Origin: Clostridiales bacterium
GTDB taxonomy: Bacteria; Bacillota; Clostridia; Christensenellales; Borkfalkiaceae
Length of the DNA: 64,000 nucleotides
Direction: 5' to 3'
NCBI GenBank assembly: GCA_015069425.1
Contig: SVIP01000003.1
Span: 1 to 64,000, forward strand
Below the pieces are notes generated by a model, which worked only from the letters and a program-made list of their open reading frames with translations, had not been told where the DNA came from and searched no databases. Shown in pieces: positions 33,649 to 43,930 of this stretch. The number at the start of each line of letters is the position of its first letter. Positions within the stretch are counted from its first letter, which is position 1. Made by a program: the position numbers and the translations under genes.

Positions 33649-34748
33649 GTAGAAGAACGAACGTGATAAATTACATAATTACAATGGCAGTAACGCTTTC
33701 AACTTTGTTTGTCGTTGTGTTTTTATGTAATTCAAGATACAACGAAACTTTGATAGATGCAATGTTAAAATTCCTTGTAGGGGCAATTTTAGCAGGGCTT
33801 GTGCATACCTTTGTACACGAACTTGGGCATTTAATTTTGGGCAAAAAAAACGGTTTTGTTTTTTCTGCTATGACGGTTTGGTTTTTTAGATGGTATAAGC
33901 AAAAGAATAAAATTAAGTTTCAATTTGTTATGATGGGTGAAGAGGCTGGTTATACCGAGATGATACCTGTTTGTGGCGACAATATTGCATACCGTCTTAA
34001 AAAAATGTCGTCAGGTGGCCCTTTGGTTTCGCTTATATTTGCAATACTTGGCGTGCCTGTTTTGTTTATTCCGTCAGTTTCTATTTGGGTTTTTTCTATT
34101 TGGGCAATGTTTCTTCCGATAGGCGCCTATTTCTTTTTGTCAAGTGCTCTTCCAGCGTCTAGTTACGGCGTTCGTAACGACGGTGCGGTTATTTACGGTA
34201 TAAACCATAATGAAGATACCCTTAAGGTCGCGCTAAACTTGCTTAAAATTCAAGCGGAAATGTATCAAGGTAAAACCCCTGCAAAAGTTGAAAAAAGTTT
34301 ATATTTTGATTTACCGCAACTTCCTGAAGACGACTTGAATTTTATAATGTTGCTAAACGCTAGATACTTATATTATCTTGATTGCGAAGATTTTGAAAAT
34401 GCAAAAAAAATTACGGATAGGCTAGTTGGACTTATAGACGATATGCCAAAAGATTTTAGAGCGCCTGTGATGGTTGATGCGCTTTATAACGCTTGTACGT
34501 TTGATTTTAACGAAAAACTTGCTGATGAAATTACCGAAGATTATGAAAGGTTTTTAAATAATGTCAACACAGCAACAAACGTTAGGGCAAAACTTGCGTA
34601 TTTGCTCTACGTAAGGCGTGAGAGAGAGGCTTTCGATATCTTTTATAAGAAAGGTATTCGCGAGGCTAAAAGATGTCAAATTAAGGGCATTGAATTGTTT
34701 GAAACAAAACTATTTGATAAAATGAAAACTGATTATGAAAACGTTTAA
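33645..34748 (+). CDS. M50-type membrane zinc metalloprotease with C-terminal helical region
   Basis: A 367-residue protein with membrane segments in the first 180 residues. The zinc motif HELGH is at 58-62 in a hydrophobic stretch, as in site-2 proteases. The second, Asp-bearing motif is not clear; PASSYGVRNDGAV (about 165-180) may supply it. The C-terminal 180 residues look like helical repeats (TPR-like). Targets unknown. It overlaps ppx by 4 bases (ATGA). Confidence 0.65.
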   Translation: MSRRTNVINYIITMAVTLSTLFVVVFLCNSRYNETLIDAMLKFLVGAILAGLVHTFVHELGHLILGKKNGFVFSAMTVWFFRWYKQKNKIKFQFVMMGEEAGYTEMIPVCGDNIAYRLKKMSSGGPLVSLIFAILGVPVLFIPSVSIWVFSIWAMFLPIGAYFFLSSALPASSYGVRNDGAVIYGINHNEDTLKVALNLLKIQAEMYQGKTPAKVEKSLYFDLPQLPEDDLNFIMLLNARYLYYLDCEDFENAKKITDRLVGLIDDMPKDFRAPVMVDALYNACTFDFNEKLADEITEDYERFLNNVNTATNVRAKLAYLLYVRREREAFDIFYKKGIREAKRCQIKGIELFETKLFDKMKTDYENV

Positions 34749-34792
34749 TCGGTTATTTTAATAAGATTATATATTGCCACCGGGTAATTTAT

Positions 34793-34847
34793 AGCACTCG
34801 TTCCGTTCTCGTTAGGTCTTTGAAGAGAACGTTCGGGTGCTTTTTTT
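34793..34847 (+). terminator. two-part terminator hairpin directly before pnuC
   Basis: AGCACTCG (34793-34800) pairs with CGGGTGCT (34834-34841), and inside it GTTCTC (34805-34810) with GAGAAC (34825-34830). Seven T follow. It lies only 3 bases before the pnuC ribosome site, so it could be an attenuator instead of a simple terminator of the protease operon. Confidence 0.8.
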
Positions 34848-34861
34848 GCGAAGGAGAAATT

Positions 34862-35548
34862 GTGAAAAATCCGTTTATCAGACTTACTAAAAAAGAATGG
34901 TTATTGTACTTAATTTCATTAGTTATAGTCGTTGTTTCTAATTTTTTTGCAAACAAGATTGACGTTATGAATATGTTTGCAACTGCGATAGGTGTAACGG
35001 CGTTAATATTTATAGCAAAAGGTGATGTTTTTGGGCAATGCCTTATGTTACTATTTGCTACTTTGTATGCAATATCGTCTTTGAAACAACATTACTATAG
35101 TGAAATTATAACTTATTTAGGTATGACTGCGCCGATTAGTGTTTTTACTATTTTTACTTGGCTAAAGAATCCCGCAAAAAAAGGCGAAAACGTTGTGAAA
35201 GTAAGAAAATTTACTGCTCAAGAATGTTTTTATACACTTTTATTGACCGTTGCTGTAACCGTAGTTTTTTATTTTGTATTAAAATATTTGCAAACACCTA
35301 ATCTTATCGTTAGCACAATATCTATAGCAACAAGTTTTTTTGCTTCGTTTTTAATGCTTCGCAGAATTTCTTTTTACGCCATAGGTTTTGCCCTTAACGA
35401 TATAGTTCTTATAGTCTTGTGGGCTTTTGCAAGTGTAAACGATTTAACGTGTTTATCAATGGTTGCTTGTTTTATTGTATTTTTAATAAACGACTTACAT
35501 GGCTTTGTTAGATGGCGAATTAGAGAACTTCAACAATCTATAGACTAA
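34862..35548 (+). CDS. pnuC: PnuC-family nicotinamide riboside/NMN transporter
   Basis: 228 residues, about seven membrane segments. Family features are a TWLKNPA segment after a membrane helix, a LRRISFYAIGFALNDIVLI segment, and a C-terminal NDLHGFVRWR. PnuC proteins move vitamin-type ribosides by facilitated diffusion; nicotinamide riboside is likely but thiamine or riboflavin relatives exist. Start GTG 34862 is chosen because AAGGAG is at 34851-34856. A frame from 34820 would begin inside the hairpin. Confidence 0.8.
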   Translation: MKNPFIRLTKKEWLLYLISLVIVVVSNFFANKIDVMNMFATAIGVTALIFIAKGDVFGQCLMLLFATLYAISSLKQHYYSEIITYLGMTAPISVFTIFTWLKNPAKKGENVVKVRKFTAQECFYTLLLTVAVTVVFYFVLKYLQTPNLIVSTISIATSFFASFLMLRRISFYAIGFALNDIVLIVLWAFASVNDLTCLSMVACFIVFLINDLHGFVRWRIRELQQSID

Positions 35549-35571
35549 AAAAGGAGCGCTCGCTCCTTTTT
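35547..35571. terminator. bidirectional terminator
   Basis: A near-perfect palindrome (AAAAAGGAGCG, CT, complement) with A and T runs at both ends. It serves pnuC on the plus strand and the small zinc-ribbon gene on the minus strand. Confidence 0.82.
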
Positions 35572-35573
35572 CT

Positions 35574-35726
35574 TTATCCTTTAATTTCTAAAGACGAATA
35601 ACAATACGGACATATGTTTTTTGTTTTAACAGTACATTTTTCGCAAAAATAAGCACCGCAGTTTGTACATTCAAACAACTCGCCATTCTCAATATTATTT
35701 CTGCAATTTTTACAATCGTTTGTCAT
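35574..35726 (-). CDS. small zinc-ribbon protein (50 residues)
   Basis: A minus-strand gene starting at CAT 35724-35726 with an AAGGAG site upstream. The 50 residues hold four CxxC pairs (Cys5-8, 20-23, 28-31, 39-42), enough for two zinc sites. It may be a nucleic-acid-binding or regulatory protein, but nothing more is recognised. Ribosome site, complete cysteine pattern and flanking terminator argue that it is real. Confidence 0.72.
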   Translation of the reverse strand: MTNDCKNCRNNIENGELFECTNCGAYFCEKCTVKTKNICPYCYSSLEIKG

Positions 35727-35847
35727 ATTTTCACTCCTTGTGTTTGATTAAATTATGTGTAATTTCATAAATTTTATGCGCAATGGTTAAAAAGGTGAAA
35801 AATTATCATTTAAAACTATAAATAGTTTTAATAATTAGTATTTCCGC

Positions 35848-35876
35848 TTGTAAAAAAAAACAAAATATGGTATAAT
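35848..35876 (+). promoter_or_regulatory. gyrB promoter
   Basis: TTGTAA (35848-35853) and TATAAT (35871-35876), 17 bases apart, 34 bases before gyrB. Confidence 0.65.
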
Positions 35877-35886
35877 ATTTACATAA

Positions 35887-37821
<1,935 letters not shown>

Positions 37822-37839
37822 GATAAAAGGAGAAATGAA

Positions 37840-40341
37840 ATGGCTAAAAAAGAGATAAGTGCAGAACTTTCTGCAGAATTTAAAGCAACGCTTGAAAAAA
37901 CTAAACTTATAAACGTTGAAGTTAATAACGAAGTCAAAAAATCCTTTATCGCATACGCAATGGCAGTAAACGTTTCACGTGCAATACCTGACGTTCGTGA
38001 CGGTATGAAACCCGTTCACAGACGTATTTTATACGCAATGCACGATATGGGGCTTACTTCCGATAAAGGATATAAAAAATGCGCAAAAATCGTCGGTGAA
38101 GTTTTAGGTAAATACCATCCTCACGGCGACAGTTCTGTATATGACGCGCTCGTTCGTTTAGCGCAAAATTTTGCAATAAATTTTCCATTAGTTGACGGTC
38201 ACGGTAACTTTGGTTCAGTTGACGGTGACAAGGCTGCAGCCTATAGATATACCGAGGCAAGGCTTTCTAAACTTTCTAATGAAATGCTTAAGGAAATTGA
38301 CAAAAACACCGTTGATTTTTATCCTAACTTTGACGATACGGAAATGCAACCGGTTGTTTTGCCGTCTAGAATACCTAATATATTAGTAAATGGCGCAGAT
38401 GGTATTGCTGTTGGTATGGCTACAAATATTCCGCCACACAACCTTGCTGAATGTATCAACGGTTGTATTGCCTTAATGGATAACCCTGAAATTACGGTTG
38501 AAGAACTTATGGAATATATTCCCGCGCCTGATTATCCAACTGGTGGCGTTCTCATGGGCAGAGCGGGCATTAGACAGGCTTATCGCACGGGTAAAGGTGG
38601 TTTTGTTCTTCGTGCAAAATGCGAAATTGAAGAATTTAATAACGGAACAAGAGAAAGAATTGTTGTAACTGAATTACCTTATCAAGTTAATAAGGCTTTG
38701 CTTATTAAGAGCATTGCCGATATGGTTAAGGACAAGAGAATAGAAGGTATTAGTGATATTAAAGACGAGTCGGATAGACACGGTATGCGCATGGTTATAG
38801 ACCTTAAAAAAGACGTCAATGCTCAAGTTGTTCTTAATACGCTCTATAAACATACGAACTTGCAGGTTAAAGACGGAATTATTCTTCTTGCACTTGTTGA
38901 CGGAGAACCCAAGGTTTTAGGCTTAAAAGAAATATTAGAGCATTATATTGCCCACCAAGAAGACGTTATAGTTCGTCGTACTAAATATGACCTTGCAAAA
39001 ACTGAAGAGAGAGAACATATAGTTAAAGGTTTAGTTATTGCACTTGCAAACATTGATAGAGTTATTGAGATAATTCGTCAATCTTCTGATAAAAATACTG
39101 CGTGTGTAGCGCTTATTCAAGAGTTTGAACTTTCAGATAAACAGGCAAATGCTATTCTTGAAATGAGATTGCAAAGATTAACTAGTATGGAAGTTGAAAA
39201 ACTTAAAGAAGAACTTGTAGAACTTGAAAATACAATAGCAGACCTAAAAGATATACTTGCTAACGAGTCTCGCGTTAAAGCAATTATAAGAAGAGATATG
39301 GAAGAAATTAAAGAGAAATATCCTTCGCCTAGAAAAACCGAGTTATCTTATGATTACGGTGATATTGATGAGGCGGATATGATTCCCGTTGAAGATATCG
39401 TTGTAAGTTTAACGCATTTTGGTTATGTAAAACGTGTTTCAGTTAGTGAATATAGAACTCAACGTCGTGGTGGAAAGGGTGTTACCGCTCATAAACCTAA
39501 AGAAGAAGATTTTGTGGATAATATGTTTATTGCATCAACTCACGACGATATATTGTTCTTTACTGATAAAGGTAAAGTGTACAGTATAAAAGGTTATAAT
39601 ATACCAGTTGGTACAAGAACGGCAAGAGGTAGGGCAATAGTAAACGTTCTTCAGCTTTCTGAAAACGAAAAAGTTCGCGCAATGATTCAGGTTAAATCTG
39701 ATGCTGAAGGCTATATCGTTCTTGCAACTAAAAACGGCTTAATCAAGAAAACTTCACTTTCAGAATTTGCTAATATTAGAAAAGTTGGTAAAATTGCAAT
39801 AAGTATCGTTGAAGGCGACGAACTTATTTCAGTTCAACTTTCAAGTGGTGAAGATGAAATAATAGTTGCATCTCACGAAGGTAAGTGCATTAGATTTAGT
39901 GAAAACGACGTTCGCGCAATGGGTAGAGATACTCAAGGCGTAAAGAGTATGACCTTAAATGATGACGATTACGTTGTTGATATGTCTATAATTAAAGAGG
40001 GCTATGAAGTTATCACTATGACCGAAAACGGTTATGGTAAACGTTCAAACGTTGAAGATTACAGATTGCAATCACGTGGTGGTAAAGGTGTTAAAGCCGG
40101 CGTATTTAATGAAAAAACCGGAAAACTTGTAAATCTAAAACTTGTTTCTGCACAAGAAGACATAATGATTATAACAAGCAACGGAACTATTATAAGAGTT
40201 GCTGCAGACGACATAAGCACTATAGGTAGAGATACACAAGGCGTTCGTATAATGAGAATTGACGATTCAACTGTTTCAAAAATTGCAATTTCACCCAAAG
40301 GTGATGAAGAAGATGAAGAAACGCCCGAAGTAACCGAATAA
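37840..40341 (+). CDS. gyrA: DNA gyrase subunit A
   Basis: DNA-cleaving subunit. The catalytic Tyr is in AYRYTEA (Tyr137). Quinolone-determining positions are wild type: Ser98 and Asp102 correspond to Escherichia coli Ser83 and Asp87. The C-terminal half has beta-pinwheel blades with GyrA-box-like QRRGGKGV and SRGGKGVK segments. 833 residues, ending in an acidic tail. An AAAAGGAG site precedes the ATG. Confidence 0.95.
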   Translation: MAKKEISAELSAEFKATLEKTKLINVEVNNEVKKSFIAYAMAVNVSRAIPDVRDGMKPVHRRILYAMHDMGLTSDKGYKKCAKIVGEVLGKYHPHGDSSVYDALVRLAQNFAINFPLVDGHGNFGSVDGDKAAAYRYTEARLSKLSNEMLKEIDKNTVDFYPNFDDTEMQPVVLPSRIPNILVNGADGIAVGMATNIPPHNLAECINGCIALMDNPEITVEELMEYIPAPDYPTGGVLMGRAGIRQAYRTGKGGFVLRAKCEIEEFNNGTRERIVVTELPYQVNKALLIKSIADMVKDKRIEGISDIKDESDRHGMRMVIDLKKDVNAQVVLNTLYKHTNLQVKDGIILLALVDGEPKVLGLKEILEHYIAHQEDVIVRRTKYDLAKTEEREHIVKGLVIALANIDRVIEIIRQSSDKNTACVALIQEFELSDKQANAILEMRLQRLTSMEVEKLKEELVELENTIADLKDILANESRVKAIIRRDMEEIKEKYPSPRKTELSYDYGDIDEADMIPVEDIVVSLTHFGYVKRVSVSEYRTQRRGGKGVTAHKPKEEDFVDNMFIASTHDDILFFTDKGKVYSIKGYNIPVGTRTARGRAIVNVLQLSENEKVRAMIQVKSDAEGYIVLATKNGLIKKTSLSEFANIRKVGKIAISIVEGDELISVQLSSGEDEIIVASHEGKCIRFSENDVRAMGRDTQGVKSMTLNDDDYVVDMSIIKEGYEVITMTENGYGKRSNVEDYRLQSRGGKGVKAGVFNEKTGKLVNLKLVSAQEDIMIITSNGTIIRVAADDISTIGRDTQGVRIMRIDDSTVSKIAISPKGDEEDEETPEVTE

Positions 40342-40356
40342 TTTTTGTATTTATAT

Positions 40357-40407
40357 TTATACTCACGGTAAACTGATAAGTAGGTTTGCCGTGAGTATAA
40401 TAAAAAA
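40357..40407 (+). terminator. gyrA intrinsic terminator
   Basis: A 17-bp stem (40357-40373 with 40384-40400) and a 10-base loop. The following tract is A-rich rather than T-rich, so it may terminate poorly or work with the upstream A/T bases. Confidence 0.6.
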
Positions 40408-40450
40408 ATTAAAAATATTTAAAAATTTTCTGTTTAGTTAGTGTTTTATA

Positions 40451-40479
40451 TTGACAAAACAAATTTTATTTTATATAAT
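40451..40479 (+). promoter_or_regulatory. tRNA-Thr promoter
   Basis: Consensus TTGACA (40451-40456) and TATAAT (40474-40479) with 17-base spacing, 25 bases before the tRNA. Confidence 0.87.
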
Positions 40480-40504
40480 AGATAAGCATTTGAAAGTTAT
40501 TGTT

Positions 40505-40580
40505 GCTGATATGGCTCAGATGGTAGAGCACATCCTTGGTAAGGATGAGGTCACCGGTTCGATTCCGGTTATCAGCTCCA
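40505..40580 (+). tRNA. tRNA-Thr(GGT)
   Basis: Acceptor stem GCTGATA/TATCAGC, D arm GCTC…GAGC, anticodon stem CATCC/GGATG with loop TTGGTAA (anticodon GGT), T arm ACCGG/CCGGT, discriminator T and encoded CCA. Confidence 0.95.
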
Positions 40581-40583
40581 AAA

Positions 40584-40620
40584 AAAACGACCTACGTAAA
40601 TTTGTAGGTCGTTTTTTTTT
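40584..40620 (+). terminator. tRNA-Thr terminator
   Basis: Stem ACGACCTAC (40587-40595) pairs with GTAGGTCGT, extended by A/T pairs and ending in a long T run. The next 155 bases to 40775 are AT-rich with nothing recognisable. Confidence 0.9.
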
Positions 40621-40775
40621 AAAATTTTAATAAAAATAAAGTATAAATGTAATTCGCTATTTAGACATTTTTAAAATTATTAAAAATATCATTGTTTAAC
40701 TTATTATTTTTAATATGATTATGTTAAACATAATAGGTCTTTTATTGCTAAAATCAATATAATTTGATAACATTT

Positions 40776-41459
40776 TTAAACGGTATGAATATGCCGTTTT
40801 TTATATTGACTAGGCGTAAATCCTGTGCGTTTTTTAAATAAGCGTGAAAAATAATTATAGTTATCAAACCCTATTTTTTCTGCAATTTTTCTTATATCAG
40901 TCGGTTCTGTCATAAGAAGATATTGTGCCTCATTTATTTTTTTATTTATAACGTAATCTATAATTGAAGTGTTAGTTTCTTTTCTAAAAAGTTTTTCACA
41001 ATGAACGGGCGAAAAGAAAGTGTGTTCGCTAATATCCGTTAGAGAAATTTTTTTATTTAAATTTGCACGTATATATTTTTTAATTTTTAAGACAAGGGGA
41101 TTAGTTTTAATATCACCGTTTTGAAAGTTTAATTGTTTAATTAAACATTGTAGTAATAGTAAAAGTCTTTCGTCGTCGCGGTAACTTGTTAGTTCTCTAA
41201 CGGCGTCGCAAGTGGTAATTAAATTTTTAATAACGGAATTTACTGCGTTAAGATACAAAATTGCAGAACTATCTTCGTTGATTTCATCAATGAAGTTAAA
41301 ACTTACGTAGTCAACTTCAGTTTTAGAAATTCTATCGCGGATAGAACCGTAAGGTATATATATAACGTCGTTTGAATTTAAAACAAATTTTTTGCCGTTA
41401 ATGACGTATTGCATTTGTCCGCTGAAAATTACGGTTATTTCAGAATAATGCATAAGCAA
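40776..41459 (-). CDS. AraC-family transcriptional regulator, 5' end probably damaged
   Basis: The C-terminus has the two helix-turn-helix motifs of AraC (about residues 130-227), ending GFDNYNYFSRLFKKRTGFTPSQYKK-like. The N-terminal part is a cupin-type sensor (SGQMQYVINGK, DVIYIPYGS) but begins about 20-25 residues late. The start (TTG 41459 or ATG 41453) has no ribosome site. Just upstream, another frame encodes KIYTLGIQTLTLLRQNYF, a plausible missing N-terminus, separated by one base in an A/T run (41465-41470). A frameshift, real or from sequencing, is therefore suspected. Confidence 0.7.
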   Translation of the reverse strand: MLMHYSEITVIFSGQMQYVINGKKFVLNSNDVIYIPYGSIRDRISKTEVDYVSFNFIDEINEDSSAILYLNAVNSVIKNLITTCDAVRELTSYRDDERLLLLLQCLIKQLNFQNGDIKTNPLVLKIKKYIRANLNKKISLTDISEHTFFSPVHCEKLFRKETNTSIIDYVINKKINEAQYLLMTEPTDIRKIAEKIGFDNYNYFSRLFKKRTGFTPSQYKKRHIHTV

Positions 41460-41527
41460 TTATTAAAAAATAATTTTGGCGTAACAAAGTTAATGTTTGA
41501 ATACCCAACGTATATATTTTACAATTT

Positions 41528-42211
41528 TTAAATCTTAAAGGTTTTTAAATATTCTTTAACGTCGTTTGAAATTCTAAAACTTTCAACCGCTTTTTGAATT
41601 GATTTGTTTTGTATAAACTTGGGCAAGGTTTTGCTTTCAATCAGTTTTACAGTTTGGGCGTAATTTTTTACTAATGCAACGCTTATAAACCAAGCAATAG
41701 CCATATTTATATAATAATGTTCGCAACAGGCGCTAATTGCAATGCTTAAAACTTCTTCGCAAAAATTTTCGCCAAGAAAATAACCTAGCAATGTTACAAT
41801 AGCAAATCTAACCGTATAAGGGTTATCGCTTTTTATCCAAACTTTAACTTTATTAAAAACTGCTGGTAAATTTTTTTTAAAAATTTTTAATCCGCTAACG
41901 GTGCTGTCGCAAATCGCCCAGTTGTCAATAAAGGGTAAAAATCGTTCAATATTATCTAAAACCCAACTCAAATTTTCCTTTTCAGATGCAATCAACAATC
42001 CGTGTAAAAAATATTCTTCATAATAGGTATGTTTGCCCGCTAGAAACGAAAATACTTCTTCTTTATTGTTTTTTATGCTTTTTACAATATTTTTTATCGT
42101 TGGAACTCTTACGCCTATAATAGGGTAAGAAGTGTCTGGTATCAGTTTTTTAGAAAATTCTTTATACTTAATATCTTGATTATCAATTAGCAACCGTGTC
42201 AAGTCGTTCAT
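41528..42211 (-). CDS. DNA alkylation repair protein (AlkD-like)
   Basis: About 227 residues of HEAT-like helical repeats. Features of the AlkD family: GVRVPTIKNIVKSI near residue 35, YYEEYFLHGLLI, then the NWAICD segment, and YINMAIAWFISVAL. It removes alkylated bases by DNA glycosylase action. ATG 42211 overlaps the stop of the nucleosidase (ATGA), so it is co-translated; the ORF frame 7 codons further upstream lies within that gene. Confidence 0.82.
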   Translation of the reverse strand: MNDLTRLLIDNQDIKYKEFSKKLIPDTSYPIIGVRVPTIKNIVKSIKNNKEEVFSFLAGKHTYYEEYFLHGLLIASEKENLSWVLDNIERFLPFIDNWAICDSTVSGLKIFKKNLPAVFNKVKVWIKSDNPYTVRFAIVTLLGYFLGENFCEEVLSIAISACCEHYYINMAIAWFISVALVKNYAQTVKLIESKTLPKFIQNKSIQKAVESFRISNDVKEYLKTFKI

Positions 42212-42885
42212 AATATACCGCGCGCATTGCAAACTTTTTCTATTGCGTCAATTACCACGTCTGGGAAACCTTCGCCAACACGTTTTAAATTTTCAAAAAA
42301 TTGTTCTTGCGCAGTTTTACTGCCTGTAACGTCGGTTATGCCCTTAATCATAACTAAAGGAACGCTGTTTGATAGGCAAACTTGTCCTATTGCGCCACCT
42401 TCCATATCTCTCAAACTGCAACCCATTTCATTTATTGAATCAATGTCTTTTTTGTCGTTAGTAAATCTGTCTGCGCTTGCTAAAACACTTTTTTCAAAAT
42501 TTTCAAGTCCGTCTAAACAAGTGGGGAAGAAAACTGAATTATAGTCTTGAATGTAGCCTAGTGGAACACCGTCAATTTCCCTTAAATCAAAATCAAATTG
42601 ACAACATTTTTCTACTGCATAATATTTAAGAATTTCTACACTATTATTCATTCCACCGCAAGTGCCAAAGTTTAAAATAAAGTCGGGCGAAAATTTATCT
42701 ATAATAAATTGAGTTGCAAGAGCGGCATTTACTTTACCTATACCGCTTATTATAATTACGGCAGAACGGTTTTTTATTTTGCACGTATACGCTTTTTTAT
42801 CTGCTAAATTTATGGGCTTTAAATCGTCAACTTTTTCAAGCAATGCTTTAGTTTCTTTTTCTAGCGCAACAACTATTCCTATCAT
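42208..42885 (-). CDS. MTA/SAH nucleosidase family protein
   Basis: 225 residues of the nucleoside phosphorylase fold. Seen are the MIGIVVALEKE start, SGIGKVNAALAT, NFGTCGG and the MEGGAIGQVC block near residue 165, then an Asp in KGITDVTGS. This is the order found in 5'-methylthioadenosine/S-adenosylhomocysteine nucleosidases (MtnN). An AAAGGAG site lies 5 bases before the ATG. It heads a minus-strand operon with the alkylation repair gene. Confidence 0.8.
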   Translation of the reverse strand: MIGIVVALEKETKALLEKVDDLKPINLADKKAYTCKIKNRSAVIIISGIGKVNAALATQFIIDKFSPDFILNFGTCGGMNNSVEILKYYAVEKCCQFDFDLREIDGVPLGYIQDYNSVFFPTCLDGLENFEKSVLASADRFTNDKKDIDSINEMGCSLRDMEGGAIGQVCLSNSVPLVMIKGITDVTGSKTAQEQFFENLKRVGEGFPDVVIDAIEKVCNARGIL

Positions 42886-43036
42886 AATAACTCCTTTTGT
42901 CTAAAATTATTTTATTTAACACACTATAAAATATTATATCATTGATAATAATATTTGTCAATAAAGATGTTATTTGTATATGTTTTGAAAAAAATTAAAA
43001 TTATTTTTTAAATCAAGATTAAACGCTATTTTATAC

Positions 43037-43121
43037 TTTCACGATTTTAATTTTACTTGGTAGAAATTGTTTTATTTAGCAGAAAGAAGAAAAAATACCC
43101 CCAAATTTTAAAATCGTGAAA
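43037..43121. repeat. 14-bp inverted repeat in the mtnN-glmU intergenic region
   Basis: TTTCACGATTTTAA (43037-43050) recurs exactly inverted at 43108-43121, 57 bases apart, in the divergent region 42886-43284. The spacing does not suggest a simple terminator; two operator copies or a cruciform are options. Nothing else is recognised in this region apart from the promoter at 43197. Confidence 0.6.
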
Positions 43122-43196
43122 ATGAAAAAAGTGCCATAAAATCACTTTAAACAACTTAAAATGCCGTTTTTTTGTTTGTTTTAACAAAAAATTTAC

Positions 43197-43225
43197 TTGA
43201 CAAGGTAATTAAAATACCCTAAAAT
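43197..43225 (+). promoter_or_regulatory. promoter of glmU(C)-glmM
   Basis: TTGACA (43197-43202) and TAAAAT (43220-43225) with 17 bases between, 59 bases before the gene. Confidence 0.7.
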
Positions 43226-43284
43226 AATGAAAACGTGTAACAAAATAATTTTGCTAAACGTAAAATGGAAAATGGAGGGTTGTG

Positions 43285-43929
43285 ATGAAAGTTAAACACG
43301 GAAAAAATTTTATATTAAAAAATAAGCGTTCTATATTTATTGACTCAACGGTTGTAATAGGCGATAACGTAACAATATATGAAAATAATAGAATAGAAGG
43401 TTACTGCGAAATTAAAGACGGGGCTGTAATTATGCCAAATTGCTATTTAAAAGATACGGTTGTTGGTTGCAATTCCGTTATAAACGCTAGTCAATGCGAT
43501 AGCGCAGTTGTTGGGGATAACTGCTCTATAGGTCCGTTTGCGAGATTAAGACCAAATGCAAAAATAGAAAACTGTGCTAAAATAGGTAACTTTGTAGAGG
43601 TAAAAAACGCCGTTATAGGCGAGGGAACTAAAGTTAGTCATCTAGCATACGTTGGTGATGCTGAAGTAGGTAAAAATTGTAATATAGGTTGTGGTGCTAT
43701 TTTTGTAAATTATAATGGAAAATCTAAAAATAAAACTATCGTCGGCGACGGTTGTTTTATAGGTAGCAACTGTAATTTAATTGCACCATTAAATATAAGT
43801 GAAAAATCTTACATATGTGCAGGAACAACCGTTACTGAGAACGTAAACGTAGATGATTTTGTTATAGGTAGAGTGCGCGCACAAGTTAAAGAAAACAGAG
43901 CGCATCAATATTTAAAGGGGGAAAATTAA
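43285..43929 (+). CDS. stand-alone glucosamine-1-phosphate N-acetyltransferase (GlmU C-terminal domain)
   Basis: 214 residues of left-handed beta-helix hexapeptide repeats matching only the acetyltransferase half of GlmU. Residues for sugar and acetyl-CoA binding are present: GPFARLRP (Arg89), KIGNFVEVK (Lys107), the catalytic His119 in SHLAYVGD with Tyr122, and VNYNGKSKNKT (Asn142, Lys148). The N-terminal uridyltransferase is absent. ATG 43285 is 5 bases from GGAGGG. glmM follows after one base, so the pair makes GlcNAc-1-P from GlcN-6-P; UTP activation must be done by another protein. Confidence 0.83.
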   Translation: MKVKHGKNFILKNKRSIFIDSTVVIGDNVTIYENNRIEGYCEIKDGAVIMPNCYLKDTVVGCNSVINASQCDSAVVGDNCSIGPFARLRPNAKIENCAKIGNFVEVKNAVIGEGTKVSHLAYVGDAEVGKNCNIGCGAIFVNYNGKSKNKTIVGDGCFIGSNCNLIAPLNISEKSYICAGTTVTENVNVDDFVIGRVRAQVKENRAHQYLKGEN

Positions 43930-43930
43930 A

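Noticed and set aside
34749..34861. NAD+-II or other known riboswitch before pnuC
   Set aside because: I could not find the expected pseudoknot elements; only a terminator-like hairpin is clear.
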